Assembly (NCBI RefSeq): GCF_000379525.1
Contig: NZ_KB902498.1
Coordinates: 12,488-76,487 of the forward strand
Direction: 5' to 3'
From: Lamprocystis purpurea DSM 4197
GTDB taxonomy: Bacteria > Pseudomonadota > Gammaproteobacteria > Chromatiales > Chromatiaceae
Length of the DNA stretch: 64,000 bases
Shown here: positions 37,030 through 45,604 of the stretch, piece after piece
Position numbering within the stretch: position 1 is the stretch's first letter
Layout: every line of letters begins with the position of its first letter
Program-made: the position numbers and the translations under genes
The notes under the pieces: model-generated
What the model saw: only the letters and a program-made list of their open reading frames with translations
What the model was told of the DNA's origin: nothing
The model's database searches: none

Positions 37030-40000
37030 GTGCTCCATGCCTCGATTCCGGCCTATGCCGAACTGCTATGCCGTTCCAATTTCAGCTTTCTCCAAGGGGC
37101 TTCGCACCCGGAGGAACTGGTCCGGCGCGCCCATGAACTGGGCTATGCGGCGCTCGCCCTGACCGACCTCTGCTCGCTGGCCGGGGTGGTGCGGGCGCAT
37201 GGGGAGGCGCGTACCCTGGGGCTGCACCTGATCATCGGTGCCGAGTTGACGGTGGAGGCCGGTCCGCGCCTGGCGGCCCTGGCGATGGATCGGGCGGGTT
37301 ACGGCAATCTCGCGCACCTGATCACGCGGGCGCGGCGGCGCGCACCTAAGGGGGAGGCGCGCGTGACGGCGGAGGACTTGGCCGATGGGTTGCCGGGCTG
37401 TCTGCTGATCTGGCTGCCGGGCGCGCAGGACAGCGCGGCGCAGCTGCGGGAGCAGGGCGACTGGCTGCGGCGGTTGGGTGCCGGACGGCTGTGGATCGGC
37501 GTGGTGGCGCACCGGCGCGGCGGCGATCTGGCCTGGCTGGCACGGCTGCGCGGGCTGGGTGCGGATTTGGGGCTGCCGCTCACCGCCTGCGGGGCGGCGG
37601 CCATGCATGTCGCGAATCGGCGTCCGCTGCTGGATACACTCACGGCTATTCGGCTCGGGGTGCGGGTCGATCAACTGGGTGCCGCGCTGGCCCAGAATCG
37701 GGAGCACCATCTGCGCGATCGGGCCGAACTGGCGCGCTTTTATCCGCCCGATCTGTTGGTGCAGACGCTGGTGCTGGCCGCGGCCTGCCGCTTTTCGTTG
37801 GATGAGCTGCGCTATGAATACCCGGATGAGCTGGTGCCGGTCGGTACCACGGCGGCGGCTCATTTGCGCCGGCTGACGGAGGCGGGCGCTGTGGTGCGCT
37901 GGCCGGACGGGATGCCGCCGCGGGTGCGCGGCCAGATCGAGCACGAACTGGCCCTGATCGCCGAACTGAAGTACGAACCCTATTTCCTCACCGTTCACGA
38001 TATCGTGCGCTTCGCCCGCTCCCGCGGCATCCTGTGTCAGGGCCGCGGGTCCGCCGCCAACTCGGCAGTCTGCTTTTGTTTGGGGATCACGGAAGTGGAC
38101 CCGGCGCGCATGGAGATGTTGTTCGAGCGCTTCATCTCGCGGGAGCGCGGCGAGCCGCCGGACATCGACGTGGACTTCGAGCACCAGCGCCGCGAAGAGG
38201 TGATCCAGTACATTTATGCCAAGTACGGTCGGGAGCGCGCCGCCCTGGCCGCGACGGTGATCAGCTACCGGCCCAAGAGCGCGGTGCGCGATGTCGGCAA
38301 GGCGCTGGGGATGGACCCGGATCAGGTGGACCGCCTGGCCCGCAACCTCAACTGGTGGGACGGGCAGGCGGTGCTTCCGGAGCGCCTGCTGGAGGTCGGG
38401 CTCGATCCCTACAACCCGCTGGTATTGAAGGTCATGCGCCTGGTGCATGAGATCCTGGGCTGTCCGCGCCATCTGTCCCAGCATGTCGGCGGTTTCGTGA
38501 TCTCCCGCGGTGAACTGTCCCGGCTGGTGCCGGTGGAGAACGCGGCCATGGACGGGCGCACCGTGATTCAGTGGGACAAGGATGACCTCGATACACTGGG
38601 GCTGCTCAAGGTGGACTGCCTGGCGCTGGGGATGCTCTCCGCCATCCGCCGCGCCCTGGACCTGATCAATGGCTGTCGCGGGAGCCGGCTGACGCTGGCC
38701 GACATCCCGCCGGAAGACCCGGCGGTCTACCAAATGATCCAGCGCGGCGAGACTACCGGGGTCTTCCAGATCGAGTCACGGGCGCAGATGGCCATGCTGC
38801 CGCGGCTCAAGCCGGCCTGTTTTTATGATCTGGTGATCGAGGTCGCCATCGTCCGGCCGGGTCCCATCCAGGGTGACATGGTGCATCCCTATCTGCGTCG
38901 TCGACAAGGATTGGAGCCGGTGAGCTATCCGTCGGCGGCGGTCAAGGAGGTGCTGGGACGCACCCTGGGGGTGCCGATCTTTCAGGAGCAGGTGATCAAG
39001 GTCGCGACGGTGGCGGCGGGCTTCTCGCCCGGCGAGGCCGATCAGGTGCGCCGTTCCATGGCCGCCTGGCGTCGCCGCGGCGGGCTGGAGTCGCTCAAGG
39101 GGCGGCTGATCGGCGGCATGTTGGAGCGCGGCTATGAGCGCGCCTTCGCCGAGCAGATTTATCAGCAGATTCTGGGTTTTGGTGAGTACGGTTTCCCCGA
39201 GTCGCACGCGGCCAGTTTCGCGCTGTTGGTCTATGTCTCCGCCTGGCTCAAGCACCATGCGCCGGCCGCCTTCTTCGCGGCCCTGATCAACAGTCAGCCG
39301 ATGGGCTTTTATGCGCCGGCCCAGTTGATTCGGGAGGCGCGTCGGCAGGGGGTGGAGGTGCGGCCGGTCGCGGTCACCGCGAGTGCCTGGGACTGTACGC
39401 TGGAGCCTGCCGGTGGCGGATCAGCGGGCCAAGGCGCCGCGTTCGCCAATGGCGAGCGGGGCGGGGTCGGATCTGAACAGCCGGCCCTGCGCTTGGGCTT
39501 GCGGTTGGTCAAGGGTCTGTCGCGGGCGGGCGCCGGGCGGCTGATCCAGGCGCGGGATGTCGCGCCCTGGTTGGATCTCACCGACCTGATCACCCGCGCC
39601 GCGCTCGATCGGGGGGATCTGAAGGCGCTGGCCCAGGCGGATGCACTGCAGCCGCTGGCGGGGCATCGCCACCGGGCGGCCTGGTCGGTCTCCGGTCTGA
39701 GTGCCGCACTGGGCACCGATCGCGGTGCGGCGGTCCAGGCGGCCTTGGCCCTCCCGCCGCCGCCCGCGGACCCCGTCGATCTCGCCGTGCTCGCCCCGCC
39801 CACCGAGGGGGCGGAGATCGTCGCCGATTACGGGAGCCTGGGGCTGAGTCTGCGCCGTCATCCCCTGGCCCTGCTGCGTCCGCAGTTAGCCGAGCGGCAC
39901 CTGCTGACCGCGGACGCGGTGGCGGTGGTGCCGCCGGGCGCGCGGGTCGCGACCGCCGGTTTGGTGATCAACCGCCAGCGTCCGGGTTCGGCCCATGACG

Positions 40001-40221
40001 TGACCTTCGTGACCCTGGAGGACGAGACCGGTCAGGTCAATCTGGTGGTCTGGAAGCACGTCGCCGAGCGTCAGCGCGCGGTGCTCCTAGGCGCACGGCT
40101 GCTGGGGGTCTATGGCGAGATTCAGCGTGAGGCCGGAGTCACGCACCTGATCGCCCGGCGGCTGGTGGATCATTCAGCCCTGCTCGGCGGGCTGGTGATC
40201 CGGTCGCGGGATTTTTGCTAA
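37030..40221 (+). CDS. dnaE2: Error-prone DNA polymerase III alpha subunit DnaE2
   Basis: A 1063-residue C-family polymerase used for SOS mutagenesis. The N-terminal PHP domain (YAELLCRSNFSFLQGASHPEE) lacks the long insertions of DnaE1. The polymerase core has GRGSAANS, PDIDVDFEH and the later GVFQIESRAQM. The C-terminal OB domain is present, without the tau-binding tail of DnaE1. The GTG at 37030 follows the LexA box; the frame is open to 36616, but the upstream part crosses a repeat and the operator. It usually needs ImuA and ImuB, which are not adjacent. Confidence 0.93.
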   Translation: MLHASIPAYAELLCRSNFSFLQGASHPEELVRRAHELGYAALALTDLCSLAGVVRAHGEARTLGLHLIIGAELTVEAGPRLAALAMDRAGYGNLAHLITRARRRAPKGEARVTAEDLADGLPGCLLIWLPGAQDSAAQLREQGDWLRRLGAGRLWIGVVAHRRGGDLAWLARLRGLGADLGLPLTACGAAAMHVANRRPLLDTLTAIRLGVRVDQLGAALAQNREHHLRDRAELARFYPPDLLVQTLVLAAACRFSLDELRYEYPDELVPVGTTAAAHLRRLTEAGAVVRWPDGMPPRVRGQIEHELALIAELKYEPYFLTVHDIVRFARSRGILCQGRGSAANSAVCFCLGITEVDPARMEMLFERFISRERGEPPDIDVDFEHQRREEVIQYIYAKYGRERAALAATVISYRPKSAVRDVGKALGMDPDQVDRLARNLNWWDGQAVLPERLLEVGLDPYNPLVLKVMRLVHEILGCPRHLSQHVGGFVISRGELSRLVPVENAAMDGRTVIQWDKDDLDTLGLLKVDCLALGMLSAIRRALDLINGCRGSRLTLADIPPEDPAVYQMIQRGETTGVFQIESRAQMAMLPRLKPACFYDLVIEVAIVRPGPIQGDMVHPYLRRRQGLEPVSYPSAAVKEVLGRTLGVPIFQEQVIKVATVAAGFSPGEADQVRRSMAAWRRRGGLESLKGRLIGGMLERGYERAFAEQIYQQILGFGEYGFPESHAASFALLVYVSAWLKHHAPAAFFAALINSQPMGFYAPAQLIREARRQGVEVRPVAVTASAWDCTLEPAGGGSAGQGAAFANGERGGVGSEQPALRLGLRLVKGLSRAGAGRLIQARDVAPWLDLTDLITRAALDRGDLKALAQADALQPLAGHRHRAAWSVSGLSAALGTDRGAAVQAALALPPPPADPVDLAVLAPPTEGAEIVADYGSLGLSLRRHPLALLRPQLAERHLLTADAVAVVPPGARVATAGLVINRQRPGSAHDVTFVTLEDETGQVNLVVWKHVAERQRAVLLGARLLGVYGEIQREAGVTHLIARRLVDHSALLGGLVIRSRDFC

Positions 40222-40260
40222 CCGTATTCAGGCCGATCCCCTCCTCCAGTCGATAAGCAG

Positions 40261-40569
40261 CTAACCCTCATCTCGGCGACCGCGCCAATAAGCGGGCTTC
40301 CGGCGGAAATGAGCGACCGCAACGATCGTGATGTTCTCAGGTTCCACTCTGTACACGACAGAAAACGGAAACCGCTGCGGAAAGACCCGGCGGGTACCGA
40401 ACTTCCAGGACGAACCCGCCAGTGGAAACCTGACGGCGAGTGCGACCGCTGCTTCAACCGAGGAACGAAACCGTTTACCCAGTCCTTGCTCGATTTCCTC
40501 GTAATAGACGACTTGGGCGAGAAACTCCCGACGCGCCTCGGCGAGAAAGCGGGCCGATCTCACTGACAC
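40261..40569 (-). CDS. RelE/ParE-type toxin
   Basis: A 102-residue toxin of the RelE/ParE superfamily with AEARREFLAQVVYYEEIEQGLGKRF, then FPQRFPFSVVYRVE and a terminal VAHFRRKPAYW. ParE-like members inhibit gyrase and RelE-like members cleave mRNA; the HxRRxPxYW ending is common in the ParE-like group. The ORF overlaps the antitoxin by 10 nt. Confidence 0.85.
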   Translation of the reverse strand: MSVRSARFLAEARREFLAQVVYYEEIEQGLGKRFRSSVEAAVALAVRFPLAGSSWKFGTRRVFPQRFPFSVVYRVEPENITIVAVAHFRRKPAYWRGRRDEG

Positions 40570-40790
40570 AGACGTCCGGCTTCGGCAAATACGTCCTCCG
40601 CGGCAATGGTCCGCGCCTCACCGCGCTCGATGGCGGCGATTCGCGCCTGGACTTCCGCCGCCCAAGCAGCCTCGATTTCAGGCAGAGAATCCCCTTCAAG
40701 GGACTCCAACAGTCGTTCGGCAAACTGCGCACGCTCCTCGGGGGAGAGATCGGTGGCGCGCTGGGAAAGCTCGACAAGAAGCTCGGACAT
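40560..40790 (-). CDS. Addiction-module antitoxin (unstable antitoxin family)
   Basis: A 76-residue protein of the addiction-module component family, with LSPEERAQFAERLLESLEG and IEAAWAAEVQARIAAIERGE. It pairs with the downstream RelE/ParE toxin. The ATG at 40790 (MSELLVEL) is the family start; the frame opens 13 codons earlier. Confidence 0.85.
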   Translation of the reverse strand: MSELLVELSQRATDLSPEERAQFAERLLESLEGDSLPEIEAAWAAEVQARIAAIERGEARTIAAEDVFAEAGRLCQ

Positions 40791-40980
40791 TGGATGACCT
40801 CCGACAGCAATGATTCGGGCCTTGATCATCGTTTCGGCCGGCGTCGGCCTGTCCGCAACTGGAGGCCGAGGCTTTAGCCGGTGGCGATTCCCGAGATCTC
40901 AAATAAAAGCAGTGGTGCCTGCGCGCTGGACCGGCTAACGGCCATGGAAGGAACAGCAGCCACCCCGGAAGATGAAAGTT

Positions 40981-41072
40981 CCCCGTGGGAGCGGCGTCCC
41001 GCCGCGATGCGGTCCCGCGGCGACTGCGAACGCTGCCCGGCCCCATCGCGGCGGGACGCCGCTCCCACGGGG
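40981..41072. repeat. Perfect 29-bp inverted repeat, 34-bp spacer
   Basis: Arms 40981-41009 and 41044-41072 (CCCCGTGGGAGCGGCGTCCC onward) are exact complements with a 34-bp spacer. The outer bases, GTGAAA on one side and TTTCAT on the other, match the element at 36679-36943. The gap 40830-41233 holds only repeats. Confidence 0.85.
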
Positions 41073-41164
41073 TCGCTGCGCGACTTTCACGGTAAAGCCT
41101 CGACCTCCAGTCGCCGGAACGATGACCAAGGCCCTTTTTATAGCCTTTGTACCTGATATCCAGA

Positions 41165-41229
41165 CAGACCCTTGGTGTAGGGGCGGGTTTTAAACCCGCC
41201 CCTACGTCCGGTTATCACGTCCGAATGCT
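41165..41229 (+). repeat. REP-like palindromic repeat, family B
   Basis: GTAGGGGCGGGTTTTAAACC onward to CCTAC (41177-41205), followed by GGTTATCACGTCCGAA. It matches the inverse of 18371-18440 and sits at the end of sohB. Confidence 0.75.
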
Positions 41230-41233
41230 ATCG

Positions 41234-42244
41234 TCAGCGCCCCACCCAGGCCGCCAGTCGCCCCGCCACCGCACTTTGCAGACTCGCCAGCAGCCGTTCG
41301 ATCGGCTTCTTGTGCGCGCTGTATTTGAGTTGCAGCAGGTCAGTGGTCTCGCTCGCGGTGAGCAGCAGGTCGTCACTGGTCTGGATGGCGTCGATCAGAC
41401 CCAAGGCGACCGCCTGGCTGCCGTGCCAATACTCGCCGGTGGCGACCCGCTCCAGGTCCAGGGCCGGGCGGTATTCGCGGATGAAATCCTTGAACAGGCC
41501 GTGGGTGTCTTCCAACTGCCCTTTGAGCTTCTCCCGCGCCGCGTCGGTGTTCTCACCGAACAGGGTCAGGGTGCGTTTGTACTCACCGGCGGTATGCAGC
41601 TCGAAGTCCACCCCGTGGCGCTCCAGCAACCGATGGAAGTTGGGCAGTTCCGCCAGGACACCGATGGAGCCGATGACCGCGAAGGGGGCGGCGACAATGC
41701 GGTCCGCCACGCACGCCATCAGATAGCCCCCGCTGGCCGCGACCTTGTCCACCGCGACCGTCAGGTGAATGCCTTTGGCGCGCAGCCGGGCGAGCTGTGA
41801 GGCGGCCAGCCCGTGCTCGTGGACTGTCCCGCCGGCGTTTTCGATCCGCACCAGCACCTGATCGCCGTCTCGCCGGTCGAGCAGGATGGTGGTGACCAGC
41901 ACCCGCAGGGCGGCGACCTCGGTGGCCCGCAGGTCGCCATTGAAGTCGATCACGAACAGCCGTTGGCGCTCCTCGGTCTGGGCTTTGTCGCGGGCCTTGC
42001 GGCGTTTGCGCTCGGCCTTGACATAGGCGCGGTACGCCTTCTTGGACAGGCAGGACTCCTTGAGCGCCTGCTCCAGGCTCTTATAGCGCTCGTTCAGGTC
42101 CAGAATCTCCAGACGGTCGCCGTCGTCGCTGCCGCCCATCCCCCGGCGGGCGCGCACGGCGGCCATCATCAGCAGCGCAATGGCCACCACGACCGTCAGC
42201 GTCTTAGCCAGGAACAGGCCGTACTGAAGCAGCAGGTCAATCAT
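41234..42244 (-). CDS. sohB: S49-family inner-membrane protease SohB
   Basis: A 336-residue membrane peptidase with an N-terminal TM helix (about 8-26) and a basic cytoplasmic stretch. The S49 catalytic region has the Ser in VAASGGYLMA and a Lys in GEYKRTLTLFG. The N-terminal extension (SohB_N) precedes the SppA-like domain. It is thought to act in the periplasm, but substrates are unknown. thyA lies just upstream (24-nt gap), so they may be co-transcribed. Confidence 0.92.
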   Translation of the reverse strand: MIDLLLQYGLFLAKTLTVVVAIALLMMAAVRARRGMGGSDDGDRLEILDLNERYKSLEQALKESCLSKKAYRAYVKAERKRRKARDKAQTEERQRLFVIDFNGDLRATEVAALRVLVTTILLDRRDGDQVLVRIENAGGTVHEHGLAASQLARLRAKGIHLTVAVDKVAASGGYLMACVADRIVAAPFAVIGSIGVLAELPNFHRLLERHGVDFELHTAGEYKRTLTLFGENTDAAREKLKGQLEDTHGLFKDFIREYRPALDLERVATGEYWHGSQAVALGLIDAIQTSDDLLLTASETTDLLQLKYSAHKKPIERLLASLQSAVAGRLAAWVGR

Positions 42245-42268
42245 CGCGTGCCTCCCGCGGTGCCGCGT

Positions 42269-43108
42269 TCAGACCGCGATGGGCGCGCGGATGGCCGGAT
42301 GGGGGTCATAGTCCAGGATCTGGATGTCCTCGAAGGTGTAGTCGAACAGACTGGGCGGGCGCCGCGCGAGCTGCAGCCGCGGCAGCGCGCGGGGCGCGCG
42401 GGCGAGTTGGGCGAACACGATGTCATCGGTCAGGTGGTTCCGGTAGAGGTGAAGATCACCGAAGCTGTGCACGAAGTCGCCGACTCCCAGATCGCACTGC
42501 TGTGCCACCAGGTGAGTGAGCAGCGCATAAGCCGCGATATTGAAGGGAACGCCGAGAAAGAGATCGGCACTGCGCTGATAGAGTTGGCAGGACAGCCGTC
42601 CATCCGCGACATAGAACTGAAACAGACAATGACAAGGGGCGAGCGCCATGCGCCCGGCCGCCGCATTGGCCTGAGGGGGCTGGGTCTCGTCCGGCAGGTC
42701 GGCCGGATTCCAGGCCGAGACCACCAGGCGGCGCGAATCCGGGCGGGTGCGGATGGTCGCGATCAGTTCGCCGAGTTGATCGATGGTACGCCCGTCCGGG
42801 CAGGCCCAACTGCGCCACTGGGCGCCGTAGATCGGCCCCAGGTCGCCGGAGGGCGCCGCCCACTCGTCCCAGATACTGACCCCGCGGGCCTGGAGGTCAC
42901 GGTTGTCGGTGGAGCCGGACAGGAACCACAGGAGTTCGTGAATGACGCTCTTGAGATGAATGCGTTTGGTCGTGAGCAGCGGGAAGCCCTGACTGAGATC
43001 GAAACGCACCTGGCGGCCGAACACCGAGCGCGTGCCAACCCCGGTCCGGTCGGGCTTGTCGCTGCCGTGGTCGATCACGTCCTGCAGCAAATCCAAATAG
43101 TGGCGCAT
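42269..43108 (-). CDS. thyA: Thymidylate synthase
   Basis: A 279-residue enzyme that converts dUMP and methylene-THF to dTMP and DHF. Catalytic Cys is in [11 protein letters not shown]; the folate/dUMP region [19 protein letters not shown] and the C-terminal [14 protein letters not shown] are intact. An insert in the [15 protein letters not shown] region explains the length beyond 264 residues. No folA is nearby. Confidence 0.96.
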   Translation of the reverse strand: MRHYLDLLQDVIDHGSDKPDRTGVGTRSVFGRQVRFDLSQGFPLLTTKRIHLKSVIHELLWFLSGSTDNRDLQARGVSIWDEWAAPSGDLGPIYGAQWRSWACPDGRTIDQLGELIATIRTRPDSRRLVVSAWNPADLPDETQPPQANAAAGRMALAPCHCLFQFYVADGRLSCQLYQRSADLFLGVPFNIAAYALLTHLVAQQCDLGVGDFVHSFGDLHLYRNHLTDDIVFAQLARAPRALPRLQLARRPPSLFDYTFEDIQILDYDPHPAIRAPIAV

Positions 43109-43282
43109 CGGTTCTTCCGCACGGGTTCAAGCAGCCGCCAAGCTAACCACGAAGGAAGGTCAGACACAAATCCAGGGAGACCTTGAGGCTGGGCGTGTTG
43201 AAAAAAGATGTTCTTCTCGATGGCCTTGATCATCCTCCCGACCACCGGATCTCTCGGGTGATGTCCGCGAAAGAACCGACCC

Positions 43283-43364
43283 GTAGGAGCCCGCTTGCGG
43301 GCGACGGGTGGGGGCACAATGACGCGATTCCGGCAGGTCACGTCGCCCGCAAGCGGGCTCCTAC
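43283..43364. repeat. Perfect 24-bp inverted repeat, 34-bp spacer
   Basis: GTAGGAGCCCGCTTGCGGGC onward (43283-43306) is exactly complementary to 43341-43364. The 34-bp spacer equals that of 40981-41072. The 371-bp gap between gpmI and thyA holds this element and no gene. Confidence 0.85.
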
Positions 43365-43479
43365 CGCGGTTGATTCTTGATAGCGTCTGATCCGGAGATC
43401 ACCTTGTAAGGTGCGGCGAGGAACGAACCGCACTGCCGACCACTGCCGACGCTTGGTGCAGTTCGCGCCTCACCGCATC

Positions 43480-45027
43480 CTACACCGTCGCCGGCCCCAG
43501 CAGCAGCGAGCGCCCCTGCATCTGCTTGGGTTTCGGCAGCCCCATGAGCTGCAGGACCGTCGGCGCAATATCCGCCAGGCCGCCGCCGGTGGACAGCCGC
43601 CACTGGATTTCGTCGGCGACCAGACAGGGCACCGGGTAGACGGTGTGCTGGGTGTGCGGCTCGCCGCTGGCCGGGTCGATCATTTCATCGCAGTTGCCGT
43701 GGTCGGCGGTGAGGATGATCGAGTAACCCTGCGCCTTGGCGGCGTCCATGACGCGACCGGCCTCGCGGTCGAGTGTGCGGACCGCCTCGATGACCGACTC
43801 GCGCACGGCGGTGTGGCCGACCATGTCGCCATTGGCGAAGTTGACCACGATGAAGGGGAAGGCGCGGCTGTCGAGTGCCGTGATGACGGCGTCGGCCACC
43901 GCACTTGCGCTCATCTCGGGCTGCAGGTCATAGGTGGCGACCTTGGGCGAGGGGATCAGCACCCGCTCCTCGCCGGGGAAGGGGTCGCCGCGCCCGCCGT
44001 TGAAGAAAAAGGTCACGTGGGCGAATTTCTCGGTTTCGGCACAGTGGAACTGCGGGATCCCGGCGTCACTCAATATCTGGCCCAGCGTGACGTGCGGGAT
44101 GTCGTGGTCGAAGGCGAAGGGCAGGCCGTAGGTGTCGTCGTACTCCATGATGCAGGTGACCTGCACACCGGTGACGCCGTGGCGATGGAAGGGCTTGAAG
44201 TCCGGCTGGAAGAAAGCCTCGACCATCTGCCGCGGGCGGTCCTTGCGGAAATTGAAATGGATGACATGATCGCCGTCCTTGATCAATTCGGCACCGGCGA
44301 TGATGGTGGGGCGGATGAACTCGTCGTCCTCGCCCCCGGCATAGGCCAGGTCGATGCCGGCGGCGGCGGTGGCGGCATGTCGACCCTCGCCGTCGACCAG
44401 ACCGCGCCAGGCGATCTCGGTGCGCTCCCAGCGCTGATCCCGATCCATGGCGTAATAGCGCCCGATAACGGTGGCGATCTGCCCGCCGGCCGCCGCCAGG
44501 GCTTCTTCCACCGGCGGGAGGAAGGCTTTGGCCGAGCGCGGCGGGGTGTCGCGTCCGTCGGTGAACACATGGACCATGGGCCGCGCGCCTTCGCGCCGAC
44601 ACAGTTCGATGAGGGCGACGAGCTGGTTCACATGACTGTGCACGCCACCGTCCGAGACCAGCCCCATCAGGTGCACCGGCCGGCCCTGGGTCGCGGCGGC
44701 GCGCGCGGCGGCGGTCAGCACCGGGTTCTCGTAGAAGCTGCCGTCGGCGATGGCGGCGTCGATCAGCACCAAATCCTGTTTGACCACACAGCCGGAGCCC
44801 AGGGACATGTGCCCCACCTCCGAGTTGCCCATCTGCCCGTCCGGCAGACCGACCGCCAGACCCGATGCCTGCAAGGCACAGTGGGGATAGTGGGCGAAAT
44901 AGTCGTCGAACTTCGGTGTGTCGGCGATGGCGATGGCGTTATTGGCCTTGCTTGGATTGAGTCCGAAGCCGTCCAGGATGATCAGGATCACCGGTCGGCG
45001 CGGGACCATTGTTGTCTGGTCACTCAT
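43480..45027 (-). CDS. gpmI: 2,3-bisphosphoglycerate-independent phosphoglycerate mutase
   Basis: A 515-residue Mn-dependent mutase of glycolysis and gluconeogenesis. It has the first metal site LIILDGFG, the catalytic Ser in GQMGNSEVGH, and the second-site ADHGNCDEM. Length matches the family. It is divergent from the propeller protein gene, with a long repeat-filled gap. Confidence 0.97.
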   Translation of the reverse strand: MSDQTTMVPRRPVILIILDGFGLNPSKANNAIAIADTPKFDDYFAHYPHCALQASGLAVGLPDGQMGNSEVGHMSLGSGCVVKQDLVLIDAAIADGSFYENPVLTAAARAAATQGRPVHLMGLVSDGGVHSHVNQLVALIELCRREGARPMVHVFTDGRDTPPRSAKAFLPPVEEALAAAGGQIATVIGRYYAMDRDQRWERTEIAWRGLVDGEGRHAATAAAGIDLAYAGGEDDEFIRPTIIAGAELIKDGDHVIHFNFRKDRPRQMVEAFFQPDFKPFHRHGVTGVQVTCIMEYDDTYGLPFAFDHDIPHVTLGQILSDAGIPQFHCAETEKFAHVTFFFNGGRGDPFPGEERVLIPSPKVATYDLQPEMSASAVADAVITALDSRAFPFIVVNFANGDMVGHTAVRESVIEAVRTLDREAGRVMDAAKAQGYSIILTADHGNCDEMIDPASGEPHTQHTVYPVPCLVADEIQWRLSTGGGLADIAPTVLQLMGLPKPKQMQGRSLLLGPATV

Positions 45028-45298
45028 GGTCTTGCTCGCTGTATTTGGTCGGTGGATCGGTCGACGGGTGGCGCGGCCGGTCCGGGCGGGTCCGGCACAA
45101 AGGTTAGTAGTTTAGTGGGTCGGAGCGCCGGGGTGGTGGAAAGTTTTCCCTGAACATTTCCGCCGTACGGTAGTTAGCGGGTGATCAATGGGGGTTTTCC
45201 TTGCGGCGATCGGGGCGTTACAGTGCAATTTTGAAAACTGTGACGCGCATCACAGTTGTCTCGGTAAACCTTCTGAGCCGGCAGCCATCGGCGACATC

Positions 45299-45326
45299 TG
45301 TAGGGGCGACTTCAGTCGCCCCTATT
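45299..45326 (+). repeat. REP-like palindrome, family A core
   Basis: GGGGCGACTTCAGTCGCCCC with short flanks; the long tail seen in other copies is absent. The 577-bp gap 45028-45604 has this copy and another at 45515-45575, and no supported gene. Confidence 0.6.
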
Positions 45327-45514
45327 CGTGTCTTCACCCGAGCAATTGCCGGATTCAGGCGATTTCCGAAGAACTTCGTACCACGCGGGTTCAACCTCCG
45401 GCGACCGGGCCGACGCGACCGGAGGTCGACGCTTTAGCGGGCGGCGGCGCCGCGTTCGGCTGAAACCTCGACCTCCTGTCTGTTGTGCGGGTCCAGCAAG
45501 ATCCGCAGGGGGCC

Positions 45515-45575
45515 GTAGGGGCGACTAAAGTCGCCCCTACAGGTTGGTACATCTTTTCCCGAAAATCACCTTAGC
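45515..45575 (+). repeat. REP-like palindromic repeat, family A
   Basis: GTAGGGGCGACTAAAGTCGC onward to CCTAC, then GGTTGGTAC and CCCGAAAATCACCTTA. It ends 29 bp before the propeller protein gene. Confidence 0.75.
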
Positions 45576-45604
45576 TTCACCCATCTCACCCAAGGAGCCT
45601 CGCT

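Noticed and set aside
37066-38733. A 555-codon minus-strand open frame opposite dnaE2
   Set aside because: Shadow of dnaE2, with composition typical of antisense frames.
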